A DNA stretch of 64,000 nt, from the NCBI RefSeq assembly GCF_032842345.1, contig NZ_WBKO01000001.1, positions 434,001 to 498,000 on the forward strand, written 5' to 3'. Below the pieces are notes generated by a model, which ran no database searches, was not told the origin of the DNA, and saw nothing but the letters and a program-made list of their open reading frames with translations. Of this stretch, positions 1 through 7,318 are shown piece by piece. Positions within the stretch are counted from its first letter, which is position 1; each line of letters starts with the position of its first letter. The position numbers and the translations under genes are program-made. The stretch is from Methanoculleus caldifontis (GTDB lineage: Archaea > Halobacteriota > Methanomicrobia > Methanomicrobiales > Methanoculleaceae).

Positions 1-94
1 AAACATCTGCGTGTATTCTATACGCACGTGACGCGGCGCAAAACCGGATTAATACCGGATGAGCGCCAAAAATAATTCAGGGATGAAACGAAAC

Positions 95-367
95 ATGGAA
101 AAAACCATTATCACCGTCGTCGGAAAGGATGCCGTGGGGATCATCGCGAAGGTCTGCACGTATCTTGCCGATAACCAGGTCAATGTCGAAGATATCTCGC
201 AGACGATCGTGCAGGGATATTTCAATATGATGATGATCGTCGATACCAGCGGATCTCCAAAGCCGTACGCCGGAATGGTGACCGAACTCGATGAACTCGG
301 CGACGCGATCGGTGTTCGGATCCGGTGCCAGCGGGAAGACATCTTCACGAAGATGCACCGGATCTGA
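95..367 (+). CDS. ACT domain protein (UPF0237 family)
   Basis: A 90-residue single-ACT-domain protein. The N-terminal strand and ligand loop read ITVVGKDAVGIIAKVCTYLAD, followed by the VNVEDISQTI helix-strand unit typical of GcvR-like/UPF0237 ACT proteins, which bind small molecules and act as regulators. I chose the ATG at 95 rather than the in-frame ATG at 59, because the core starts directly after 95 and a TATA-like TTAATA near 49-54 would place transcription start downstream of 59. It lies 9 bases before the UPF0210 gene; this pairing is conserved in many archaea and bacteria, so the two are probably co-transcribed. The ligand is unknown. Confidence 0.85.
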   Translation: MEKTIITVVGKDAVGIIAKVCTYLADNQVNVEDISQTIVQGYFNMMMIVDTSGSPKPYAGMVTELDELGDAIGVRIRCQREDIFTKMHRI

Positions 368-376
368 GAGGTTTTT

Positions 377-1741
377 ATGATCAATATTCTCGAGGTGAAC
401 GAGACCAACAAGATGATCGAGCAGGAGAAACTCGATGTCCGGACCATCACGCTCGGCATCAGCCTGCTCGACTGCTGCGACTCCGATCTCGACGCTTTAA
501 ACCGGAATATATACGACAAGATCACCCGGCTCGCTAAAGACCTCGTCTCGACGGGGAGGGAGATCGAGCTCGAGTACGGAATCCCGATCGTCAACAAGAG
601 AATATCCGTAACCCCCATCGCACTGGTCGGCGGGCGGGCCTGCAGGTCCCCGGAAGACTTTGTCGAGGTTGCAAAGACGCTTGATAAAGCCGCACGGGAC
701 ACGGGGGTCAACTTCCTCGGCGGATACTCGGCCATCGTCTCGAAGGGAATGACTCCGACCGACGAAGCGCTCATCCGGTCGATCCCGGCGGCGCTCTCCG
801 CGACAGAGAGGGTCTGCAGCTCGGTGAATATCGGCTCGACGAAGACCGGGATCAACATGGACGCCGTGAAACTGATGGGAGAGATTGTGCGGGAGACGGC
901 CGAGGCGACGAAGGAGAATAACTCTCTCGGCTGCGCGAAACTGGTCGTCCTCTGCAACGCCCCCGACGACAACCCGTTCATGGCCGGGGCGTTTCACGGC
1001 GTCTCCGAGGCCGATGCGGTCATCAACGTGGGCGTAAGCGGCCCGGGCGTCATCAAGCACGCACTCGAGGGGGTCCGGGGCGAGAACTTCGAGGTTCTCT
1101 GCGAGACGGTCAAGAGGACGGCCTTCAAGGTCACCCGCGCCGGGCAGCTTGTCGCCCAGGAGGCGTCGGAGCGGCTCGGGATCCCGTTCGGGATCGTGGA
1201 TCTCTCTCTCGCCCCCACGCCCTCCGTCGGGGACAGCGTCGCCGAGATCCTCGAGGAGATGGGGCTCGAGTCGGTCGGCGCGCCGGGGACGACGGCCGCT
1301 CTTGCCCTCTTAAACGACCAGGTGAAGAAAGGCGGGATCATGGCAAGTTCCTTTGTCGGCGGGCTCTCGGGTGCATTCATCCCGGTCAGCGAGGACCAGG
1401 GGATGATCGACGCGGTGAACCGCGGCGCCCTCACGATTGAGAAGCTCGAGGCGATGACCTGCGTATGCTCGGTCGGCCTCGATATGATCGCGATCCCGGG
1501 CGACACGCCCGCTTCGACGATATCCGGCATCATCGCGGACGAGGCCGCGATCGGGATGATCAACAACAAGACGACCGCCGTCCGGCTGATCCCGGTGATC
1601 GGAAAGGGTGTCGGCGAGAGCGTCGAGTTCGGCGGATTGCTCGGCCATGCGCCGGTTCAGCAGGTCAACAGGTTTTGCTGCGCCGACTTCATCAACCGCG
1701 GCGGACGGATCCCTGCGCCGATTCACAGTTTTAAGAACTGA
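377..1741 (+). CDS. PFL family protein, UPF0210 (DUF711)
   Basis: A 454-residue full-length member of the UPF0210/DUF711 family, which is distantly related to glycyl-radical (pyruvate formate-lyase-like) barrels but has no proven reaction. Recognisable features are the N-terminal [24 protein letters not shown] segment, a central glycine-rich [16 protein letters not shown] motif and a C-terminal stretch ending in [18 protein letters not shown]. No signal peptide or membrane segment is seen. It follows the ACT gene at 9 bases, suggesting that the ACT protein regulates it (inference). A T5 run follows at 1763-1767. Confidence 0.9.
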   Translation: MINILEVNETNKMIEQEKLDVRTITLGISLLDCCDSDLDALNRNIYDKITRLAKDLVSTGREIELEYGIPIVNKRISVTPIALVGGRACRSPEDFVEVAKTLDKAARDTGVNFLGGYSAIVSKGMTPTDEALIRSIPAALSATERVCSSVNIGSTKTGINMDAVKLMGEIVRETAEATKENNSLGCAKLVVLCNAPDDNPFMAGAFHGVSEADAVINVGVSGPGVIKHALEGVRGENFEVLCETVKRTAFKVTRAGQLVAQEASERLGIPFGIVDLSLAPTPSVGDSVAEILEEMGLESVGAPGTTAALALLNDQVKKGGIMASSFVGGLSGAFIPVSEDQGMIDAVNRGALTIEKLEAMTCVCSVGLDMIAIPGDTPASTISGIIADEAAIGMINNKTTAVRLIPVIGKGVGESVEFGGLLGHAPVQQVNRFCCADFINRGGRIPAPIHSFKN

Positions 1742-1762
1742 TTGACGGAAGGTCCGGCCCCC

Positions 1763-1767
1763 TTTTT
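1763..1767 (+). terminator. T-run terminator after UPF0210 gene
   Basis: Five consecutive T after a C/G-rich stretch, 21 bases beyond the stop codon. Archaeal transcription ends at short U-tracts, so this is a plausible end of the ACT-UPF0210 operon. Confidence 0.4.
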
Positions 1768-1823
1768 CTGATATCGGCGGCGGACTGATAGGCTTATTAC
1801 CGCCGCCGGAAAGAGACCACTGT

Positions 1824-2228
1824 ATGACCGCACCCGAAGATTCGGCCCGGTTCTTCGCCGCGGATACCTTTGCCCGGCACAACGGAATGGAGTGCGTTGA
1901 GGTCGCACCCGGCAGGGCGGTGGTGAAGATGGAGGTCATGGATTATCACCTCAACAGCCACGGAACCGTCCACGGCGGAGCGCTTTTCACCCTCGCCGAT
2001 ACGGCCTTCGCTCTCGCGTCGAACTCCCACGGGATCCCGGCGGCCGCGATAAACGCCCAGATCTCCTACCTCACGGCAGCACGGGTGGGGCCCCTTTACG
2101 CCGAGGCGGAGGAGTACGCCGCCAACCCGAAACTGGCCTCATACACCGTCAGGATAACGAACGATGCCGCGGAGAAGATCGCCATCTTCCAAGGGATGGT
2201 CTACCGCAAGACGCCCCGGCGCGACTGA
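1824..2228 (+). CDS. PaaI-type hotdog thioesterase
   Basis: A 134-residue cytoplasmic protein with the hotdog-fold signature HGTVHGGALFTLADTAFALASN, where the HGG/LAD helix carries the acyl-CoA binding and catalytic acidic residue. The length matches PaaI-type acyl-CoA thioesterases, which hydrolyse (often aromatic) acyl-CoA esters. The adjacent gene begins 14 bases downstream and may be co-transcribed. There is no phenylacetate degradation operon nearby, so the substrate cannot be named, but the family assignment is secure. Confidence 0.85.
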   Translation: MTAPEDSARFFAADTFARHNGMECVEVAPGRAVVKMEVMDYHLNSHGTVHGGALFTLADTAFALASNSHGIPAAAINAQISYLTAARVGPLYAEAEEYAANPKLASYTVRITNDAAEKIAIFQGMVYRKTPRRD

Positions 2229-2242
2229 CGGGGGCGTAGAGC

Positions 2243-2767
2243 ATGGTGATTACTACGAACAGCAACATCTTTGAAAAAATGACCCCGGAAGAGCTCCGCG
2301 AGTACCTCGCGTTCCTCCTCTGGCACTACCGTGTGGTGGACGCGTTCTGGTTCATCAACATCGCCGGGGAGTTCGGCCAGCCGACCGCGGAGGCGGTCAA
2401 CGAACGTGTCTGGGGCCGCGTCGCCCCGATGGCCGCAAAAGACCTCGTCGCCAGGTTCGATATTCGGGAGAAGGGGCTGAAGGGGTTCGTGAAAGCGCTG
2501 AAACTCTTTCCCTGGGCGATCATCGTGAACTACGATATCGAGGAGAAGGACGACGAGGTCATCATCACCGTCCCCTCGTGCCCGAGCCAGGAAGCCCGGC
2601 TACGGCGCGGTCTCGGCGAGTATGTCTGCCGCGAGATGCACCGGGCGGAGTTCACGGGCTTTGCACGGCAGATCGACGAACGGATCTGCGTCGAGTGCCT
2701 CTTCGCCCCTCCCGACCCGCACCCGGAGAACATCTTCTGCAAGTGGCGGTTTTACCTGAAGGAATAG
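2243..2767 (+). CDS. Conserved protein, probably DUF6125-like
   Basis: A 174-residue soluble protein. The N-terminal half is helical ([33 protein letters not shown]). The C-terminal half has cysteines in [25 protein letters not shown] and [23 protein letters not shown], which could bind a metal or cofactor. The layout resembles proteins annotated as DUF6125 in methanogens and anaerobic bacteria; I assign this from memory of the pattern only. Function unknown. It lies between a thioesterase and a methyltransferase on the same strand. Confidence 0.7.
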   Translation: MVITTNSNIFEKMTPEELREYLAFLLWHYRVVDAFWFINIAGEFGQPTAEAVNERVWGRVAPMAAKDLVARFDIREKGLKGFVKALKLFPWAIIVNYDIEEKDDEVIITVPSCPSQEARLRRGLGEYVCREMHRAEFTGFARQIDERICVECLFAPPDPHPENIFCKWRFYLKE

Positions 2768-2822
2768 GGGGCCCGCTCCCCCAAACCTTGAACTCCCGGA
2801 AAACCCCACCTCACCATCGACC

Positions 2823-3668
2823 ATGCCGGACCCCACCGACCTCGAACCGACGGCGGCGCTGGTGATGCTCTGGGCCCGGGACCTCTACCGGACCGGCAGC
2901 GCCGGACGGTTTTACTCCTGCCTTAACCTTGCCGCAGGCGAGCGTATGCGGCGGGAGTGCGAAGCCGTCTGCCCGTGGTATGCAGAGGTGATCCTGAACC
3001 GGAAGTGGTTCATCCGGCACCTCGCGGTCGGGTTTGTCGCCGAGGCGCCCACCCCCTGCCAGGTCGTGATTCCGGCCGCGGGGAGATCCCCTCTCGCCCT
3101 CGAACTCCTGGACGCCTGCAACGATGGGATCGCATCGGTGATCGAGCTCGATATCACGGGGATGGAAGAGAAGCAGCGGCTCTATGAACGGGCAGCACCG
3201 GCCCATGCCGGAAAGATCCAGTGCATCCCGGCCGACCTCTCTGATCGTCCGGCCACGGCAGAGGCGATCGCCGGCGCCGGCTACAATCCGGACATCCCGA
3301 CGGTCGTCATCGTCGAAGGGATCTCCTACTATCTTCCCCCCGCCGTCCTCTCCGGGATCGTCTCGCTCTTTGCATCCCGGAACCGCAAAAACCGTGCGGT
3401 CGTCGAGTACATGCTCCCGTGCCGGCTGATCAACGAAGAACAGCGCAAGATCCCCCGGGGGATCTGGCGGATCATCAACCGCGACTGCAACCAGGGCGGC
3501 ACCGTCACCTACAGCCCGGACGAGATGGAGCGCACACTCGCCCGTGCGGGGTGCGGCCGCGTCGTTCACCACGCCATGCACGAGATCGAGCATGCCCGGA
3601 CCGGCGCGAACCACTACTTCGCCGCCGCTCCCGACGGGTGGATCGGGATCGCCTGCAGCAGGCTCTGA
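2823..3668 (+). CDS. LCM/PPM1-type SAM-dependent methyltransferase
   Basis: A 281-residue class I methyltransferase resembling the leucine carboxyl methyltransferase family. The SAM-binding motif I region reads QVVIPAAGRSPLALELLDAC; the acidic strand 2 is SVIELDITGMEEKQ; and the conserved VIVEGISYYLPPAVLSGIVSLF matches the family's EG-x-YL segment. Archaeal members have no proven substrates, and protein carboxyl methylation or secondary-metabolite O-methylation are both possible. No membrane segments. Confidence 0.75.
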   Translation: MPDPTDLEPTAALVMLWARDLYRTGSAGRFYSCLNLAAGERMRRECEAVCPWYAEVILNRKWFIRHLAVGFVAEAPTPCQVVIPAAGRSPLALELLDACNDGIASVIELDITGMEEKQRLYERAAPAHAGKIQCIPADLSDRPATAEAIAGAGYNPDIPTVVIVEGISYYLPPAVLSGIVSLFASRNRKNRAVVEYMLPCRLINEEQRKIPRGIWRIINRDCNQGGTVTYSPDEMERTLARAGCGRVVHHAMHEIEHARTGANHYFAAAPDGWIGIACSRL

Positions 3669-3735
3669 CGGACGGAGTCGCGAGATGTGGCGACGAAAGA
3701 GCACATTTATCAGATTTCAGGAATTATCCTGAATT

Positions 3736-4200
3736 ATGAAAATGAAAAGCATTTTAGGAGCGAGTATCCTCGTCCTCGCCGTGCTGGTCTGCGGGTGCAC
3801 GACCACCAACGCTCAGAACACTGTTGCTGCTGCCACCCCCGAGATCCCCAACCTCGTCGTCCCCAACCTCGTCGGGAACTGGACCGGCACGATGAAAGGC
3901 TACGACTACGGGACAGGATTCAACGACTACGCCGGCTACACCATGACCCTCGCGGTCCTCGAGCAGCAGGACCGGGTCTTCGCGGGAGAGATCTCCTTCA
4001 CGGCCCCGAACGGCACCCAGGTCTGGGGCGTCACCCCCTGTGCCGGCGTGATCGGCCGTGACGGCAAGGCGATCACCATCATCGAGAACGAGGGAGGGTA
4101 TTCTTCCGGCTCCCTGATTGCTCCGGACGAGATGGAGATCATCTACGCGGACGGAAGAGAGCCCTTCAGCATCGCGATCGACTCGCTGAAGAAGAACTGA
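3736..4200 (+). CDS. Small secreted lipoprotein
   Basis: A 154-residue protein with an N-terminal signal and lipobox (ILVLAVLVCGCTTT, so Cys near residue 20 would be lipidated). The mature part has alternating strands (LVGNWTGTMKGYDYGTG, YTMTLAVLEQQDRVFAGEISF, GVTPCAGVIGRDGKAITIIENEGGYSSGSLI), which suggests a small beta-barrel or lipocalin-like domain. It probably sits on the outer face of the cytoplasmic membrane. Function unknown. A T5 run at 4219-4223 follows the stop. Confidence 0.75.
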   Translation: MKMKSILGASILVLAVLVCGCTTTNAQNTVAAATPEIPNLVVPNLVGNWTGTMKGYDYGTGFNDYAGYTMTLAVLEQQDRVFAGEISFTAPNGTQVWGVTPCAGVIGRDGKAITIIENEGGYSSGSLIAPDEMEIIYADGREPFSIAIDSLKKN

Positions 4201-4218
4201 GCGGGGCAACGCCCTCCA

Positions 4219-4223
4219 TTTTT
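4219..4223 (+). terminator. T-run terminator after lipoprotein gene
   Basis: A T5 run 19 bases after the lipoprotein stop codon, matching the archaeal U-tract terminator pattern. Confidence 0.35.
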
Positions 4224-4258
4224 GCCGCCGGTCCGGGTCGTCCCAAGACCCCGGATCT

Positions 4259-4294
4259 GCCGGCCTCCCCCCACGGGGAGACCGTGACGGTCCA
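4259..4294. repeat. Short dispersed repeat, copy 1 of 3
   Basis: A 36-base stretch closely resembles the end of the cupin gene near 5718 and a third copy near 4808. It contains the perfect palindrome GACCGTGACGGTC at 4280-4292. Read on the minus strand it encodes VTVSPWGEAGRS, comparable to VTVPPWEESGER in the cupin. It could be a decayed cupin fragment or a mobile palindromic repeat. Confidence 0.5.
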
Positions 4295-4360
4295 CAGCAA
4301 ACCTTTTCTCTGAGGGAGTCGTGTCGGGGAGACGGAGCCTTACACAGGAGGAGATGCGAT

Positions 4361-4750
4361 ATGCCGAGAATAGAGACAACCGTACAGTACCCCGTCGTCA
4401 TCACACCCGAGATCGAGAAGTGCAGGGACTTCTACGTCGGGTACTTCGGGTTCGAGATCGTCTTTGAGGCGGACTGGTACATCCAGTTGAAGCACGCGAA
4501 CGGCAACGAGCTGGGATTCATGAGACCGGACCTCCCGAACCAGCCGGAGTTTCTTCACGGCGCGTATGGGGGGAGAGGCATCATCGTCACCTACGATGTA
4601 GCAGATGCCAGAGGAGAGTACGAGAAGGCGCAGCAGATGGAGGGCCTCAAGATCAGGTTCCCGTATACCGAGGAGGAATGGGGCCAGAAACACTTCATCG
4701 TCGAGGACCCGGCAGGCATCTTCGTGGATATCGTCGAGCAGCCTTCGTGA
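4361..4750 (+). CDS. VOC/glyoxalase-fold protein
   Basis: A 129-residue vicinal-oxygen-chelate protein. Two beta-alpha-beta-beta-beta units are visible: TTVQYPVVITPEIEKCRDFYVGYFGFEIVFEADWYIQLKHANG and GIIVTYDVADARGEYEKAQQ...WGQKHFIVEDPAGIFVDIVEQ. The terminal DPAGIFVDIVE strand carries the usual metal-ligand glutamate. The ATG at 4361 is preceded by an AGGAGG Shine-Dalgarno at 4347-4352. VOC proteins of this size include dioxygenase-like, lyase and drug-binding proteins; the substrate is unknown. It is flanked by repeats on both sides. Confidence 0.8.
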   Translation: MPRIETTVQYPVVITPEIEKCRDFYVGYFGFEIVFEADWYIQLKHANGNELGFMRPDLPNQPEFLHGAYGGRGIIVTYDVADARGEYEKAQQMEGLKIRFPYTEEEWGQKHFIVEDPAGIFVDIVEQPS

Positions 4751-4802
4751 GGAGGTTGCGCCAGAACACGGCCGGGGGACCGAGGAGGCCGCCACCTCCC
4801 GC

Positions 4803-4910
4803 ATACGCCGCTCGCCGGACTCCTCCCGTGGGGGGACTGTGACGGGCAGCTGCGCGGAGATGCCCCCAGAAGGCGAAGCCGATCCACGGCGGTACGACGA
4901 CGGCACCGCC
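4803..4910 (-). pseudogene. Degenerate cupin C-terminal fragment
   Basis: On the minus strand this segment matches the last ~36 codons of the intact cupin gene at 5695-6045, but across two reading frames. One frame reads GGAVVVPPWIGFAFWGHLRAA (cupin: GDVVVVPPQNSIYFVGRIRAV); after a frameshift the other reads VTVPPREESGERRMREV (cupin: VTVPPWEESGERHIRDV). No 5' part is present. I read it as a decayed partial duplication, copy 2 of the three related repeats between 4.2 and 5.8 kb. Confidence 0.6.
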
Positions 4911-5012
4911 CGCCCCGACACCCCCACACCTCACAGCACCGGCGAACCCGAACACAAAGATTGATAGCGTGTCCGACCGATCATCTCTGCGTAGTTCACG
5001 TGAGGGCACATC

Positions 5013-5204
5013 ATGACCGGCATCGAATCGGACGTCAGGGAGATCAAAGAGAGCATCAGAGCACTCACCGAAAAGATCGACGATCTTCTCCATGAAAGGG
5101 AGATCCATGCAATGATGAAACTCTCAGAGCAGTCACTCGCCGCTTTTCTCTCCGAGGAGCCCGATCTCTACACCGTCAGGGATATCAGGATCGTGTACCG
5201 ATGA
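5013..5204 (+). CDS. Putative antitoxin, short coiled coil
   Basis: A 63-residue protein that is almost entirely predicted helix (SDVREIKESIRALTEKIDDLLHEREIHAMMKLSEQSLAAFLSEEPDLYTVRDIRIVYR). Its stop overlaps the start of the MazF/PemK-type toxin gene in an ATGA junction (5201-5204), the usual antitoxin-first arrangement of type II modules. No HTH or ribbon-helix-helix DNA-binding domain is evident, so autoregulation is uncertain. Assignment as antitoxin rests on size, composition and context. Confidence 0.65.
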   Translation: MTGIESDVREIKESIRALTEKIDDLLHEREIHAMMKLSEQSLAAFLSEEPDLYTVRDIRIVYR

Positions 5205-5530
5205 AAGGGAAGATCGTTCTGATACCATTTCCCTTTACCGACCTCACTGCAGCAAAACTTCGCCCGGCACTCGTCCTCCATGAGGGTGACCGCGATGTTG
5301 TCCTCGCCTTCATCTCATCGAAAACGCATGCAGGAACGGGACCGGCGGAGATCATGGTGGCCGCTTCACACCCGGGTTTTCTGAAAAGTGGTCTCAAGGT
5401 CGACTCGGTGATCAGACTGGACAAGATCGCAACAGTCTTAAAAGACCTGATGGTCGGCGAACTTGGGGAACTTGACGAAGACCTCAGGGCAGAGGTCAAT
5501 GTAAGACTCACCGCCCTGTTCAAACTCTGA
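5201..5530 (+). CDS. PemK/MazF-type endoribonuclease toxin
   Basis: A 109-residue protein with the PemK/MazF N-terminal signature KGKIVLIPFPFTDLTAAKLRPALVLHEGD, where the PFPFTD and KLRPALVL strands form the SH3-like barrel and the arginine is part of the RNA-cleaving site. The later VDSVIRLDKIATVLKDLMVGELGELDEDL is the expected C-terminal helix region. Family members are sequence-specific mRNA interferases neutralised by the co-encoded antitoxin, which here overlaps by four bases. Length is normal, so it appears intact. Confidence 0.85.
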   Translation: MKGKIVLIPFPFTDLTAAKLRPALVLHEGDRDVVLAFISSKTHAGTGPAEIMVAASHPGFLKSGLKVDSVIRLDKIATVLKDLMVGELGELDEDLRAEVNVRLTALFKL

Positions 5531-5694
5531 ACAACGTAAAACCAGGCCCCAGGATGGTGGATGCACCCACCAGTGGCACCCTCGATCGTCCTGAGCCCTT
5601 CGTGAGATGTTCGCCTGCCCCTTTTCCGTCTTTTGTAAAGAAGGTACAGCAGCCCCCTTCTCCGGGCATCCACTCCTCCTCCGACCGGGGTACC

Positions 5695-6045
5695 TTAGAT
5701 TCTGACATCCCTGATATGCCGCTCGCCGGACTCCTCCCACGGGGGAACCGTGACGAGCACCGCACGGATGCGCCCCACGAAGTAGATGCTGTTTTGTGGG
5801 GGCACGACGACGACGTCCCCTGTCCGGACAGGGTGCTCGACGCCGCCGAGGACGTAGACCCCCTCCCCCTCGATGATATAGTAGATGAACGCGCTCTTCT
5901 CGTGGCAGAACTCCTCCGCATGCCCCGTCTCCGTCTCCAGGTAGACGATCCCGGCCGGGGCGCCCTCCCCCGTATAGACCCGCATCCGGACGCCGTGCTT
6001 CTCGAGGTCGACCGCCTCCTCGCGCCTGATGACCGCCGGCTTCAT
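5695..6045 (-). CDS. Single-domain cupin protein
   Basis: A 116-residue cupin. The double-stranded beta-helix motifs are visible: motif 1 near GHAEEFCHEKSAFIYYIIEGEGVYVLGG and motif 2 in HPVRTGDVVVVPPQNSIYFVGR. Motif 1 has only a partial His set (HxxE..CHE), so metal binding is possible but unproven. Small cupins act as isomerases, epimerases or ligand-binding regulators; no substrate can be inferred. Its 3' segment is the parent-like copy of the repeats at 4259-4294 and 4803-4910. Divergent from the YbgA-like gene. Confidence 0.8.
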   Translation of the reverse strand: MKPAVIRREEAVDLEKHGVRMRVYTGEGAPAGIVYLETETGHAEEFCHEKSAFIYYIIEGEGVYVLGGVEHPVRTGDVVVVPPQNSIYFVGRIRAVLVTVPPWEESGERHIRDVRI

Positions 6046-6115
6046 GAGAGAAGGGTCGTGTCGCGGGGCTATGAAAGTGATGTACGCCCCCCCTCCCCCG
6101 GGTCCAAGGGTTCAT

Positions 6116-7147
6116 ATGCAACCCCTCATACCATGCTGCCCTGTGACCCGGGAATATCCGCGCCCCCGCCTCGTTATCAGCCGTTGCATTGAGTTTGGCC
6201 CCTGCCGTTACGACGGCTCGAAGATACCCTCCCCCACGGTGGCACGCCTGAGGAATTACGCCGACTTCATCCCGGTCTGCCCGGAAGTCGAGATCGGGCT
6301 CGGGGTTCCCCGGGCAACCCTCAGGATCGTGCGGAGAGATGACGCCGATCGCCTCGTGCAGCCGGCTACCGGGCGGGACGTTACGGAGGAGATGTCCGCC
6401 TTTGTAGCCAGGTTCCTCGACTCTCTGCCTCCGATCGACGGCTTCATCCTGAAAGGGGGCTCCCCCACCTCGGGGACCCGGAACGTCCGGGTCTACCCGT
6501 CAATGGAAAAGTCCGCGGCGATAGCAAAGTCCGCGGGCTTCTTCGCCCGCGAGGTGCTGAAGCGCTATCCGGACCTCCCCGTAGAGGACGAGCTGCGCCT
6601 GAACAATGCACGGATCCGGGACCATTTCTTCTCCGCGATCTTTACCCTGGCGGCGTTCCGGGAGATCGAGGCAGCCGGGGACCGGGAGGCCCTCGTGCGG
6701 TTCCACGCAAACAACAAACTCCTCCTGCTCGCCTCGAACGAGAAGATGCTCCGGGAGGCAGGAAGGCTCGTCGCAACCCGCGCGGAGGTTGGACCGGGAG
6801 AACTCTTCCCCCGGTATCGCCGGATGCTCTCCGCGGCGCTCGCACGGGCTCCCCGGTATACCGGCAACGTCAATGTTCTCCAGCACGCGCTGGGCTACTT
6901 CAGCGACCGGATCTCGGACGAGGAGAGGGCGTACTGCATCAGGCTGATCGACCGCTACAAAAACGGCCATGCCACGCTGGCCGAACCCCGCAACCTGCTC
7001 CGCTCGTGGGTGATCCGGTTCCGGGAGCCGTACCTGACGAACCAGTCGTTCTTCGCCCCGTACCCTGCCGAACTCGTGGATCTGCCGGGAGAGGTCACCG
7101 ACCGCGGAAGGGATGTCTGGAGCGGCAGGGAAGAGCCGCCGTCTTAA
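6116..7147 (+). CDS. DUF523-DUF1722 (YbgA-type) protein
   Basis: A 343-residue two-domain protein. The N-terminal DUF523 part starts VVISRC-like (PRLVISRCIEFGPCRYDGSKIPS) with conserved cysteines and continues through FIPVCPEVEIGLGVPR and FILKGGSPTSG. The C-terminal DUF1722/YbgA part is helical (ARIRDHFFSAIFTLAAFREI ... GNVNVLQHALGYFSDRISDEER). The family is widespread and of uncertain function; DUF523 proteins are linked to 2-thiouracil desulfidation. The start may be the GTG at 6143 (VTREYPRPRL...), which also fits homologue length. A start further upstream would overlap the divergent cupin gene. Confidence 0.8.
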   Translation: MQPLIPCCPVTREYPRPRLVISRCIEFGPCRYDGSKIPSPTVARLRNYADFIPVCPEVEIGLGVPRATLRIVRRDDADRLVQPATGRDVTEEMSAFVARFLDSLPPIDGFILKGGSPTSGTRNVRVYPSMEKSAAIAKSAGFFAREVLKRYPDLPVEDELRLNNARIRDHFFSAIFTLAAFREIEAAGDREALVRFHANNKLLLLASNEKMLREAGRLVATRAEVGPGELFPRYRRMLSAALARAPRYTGNVNVLQHALGYFSDRISDEERAYCIRLIDRYKNGHATLAEPRNLLRSWVIRFREPYLTNQSFFAPYPAELVDLPGEVTDRGRDVWSGREEPPS

Positions 7148-7288
7148 CTGCCCGGATCCGGGCTCCGCAGGTCGAAACTCCGTGTCATATGTGGTGTAGA
7201 GAAACAGAAGCGGTAGGGAGAGGGTGCCGGAACCGGATCTAACGGCGCAACCTGCCGGCCTCGTGACGGACCGCCTGCAAGGGAACTG

Positions 7289-7296
7289 TTTATATA
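7289..7296 (+). promoter_or_regulatory. TATA box, leaderless-type promoter
   Basis: TTTATATA lies 23-30 bases upstream of the ATG at 7319, so the expected transcription start coincides with the start codon. The SBP-Cache lipoprotein mRNA is therefore probably leaderless. Confidence 0.6.
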
Positions 7297-7318
7297 TCAT
7301 GACCGTAGACAGCCGCCC

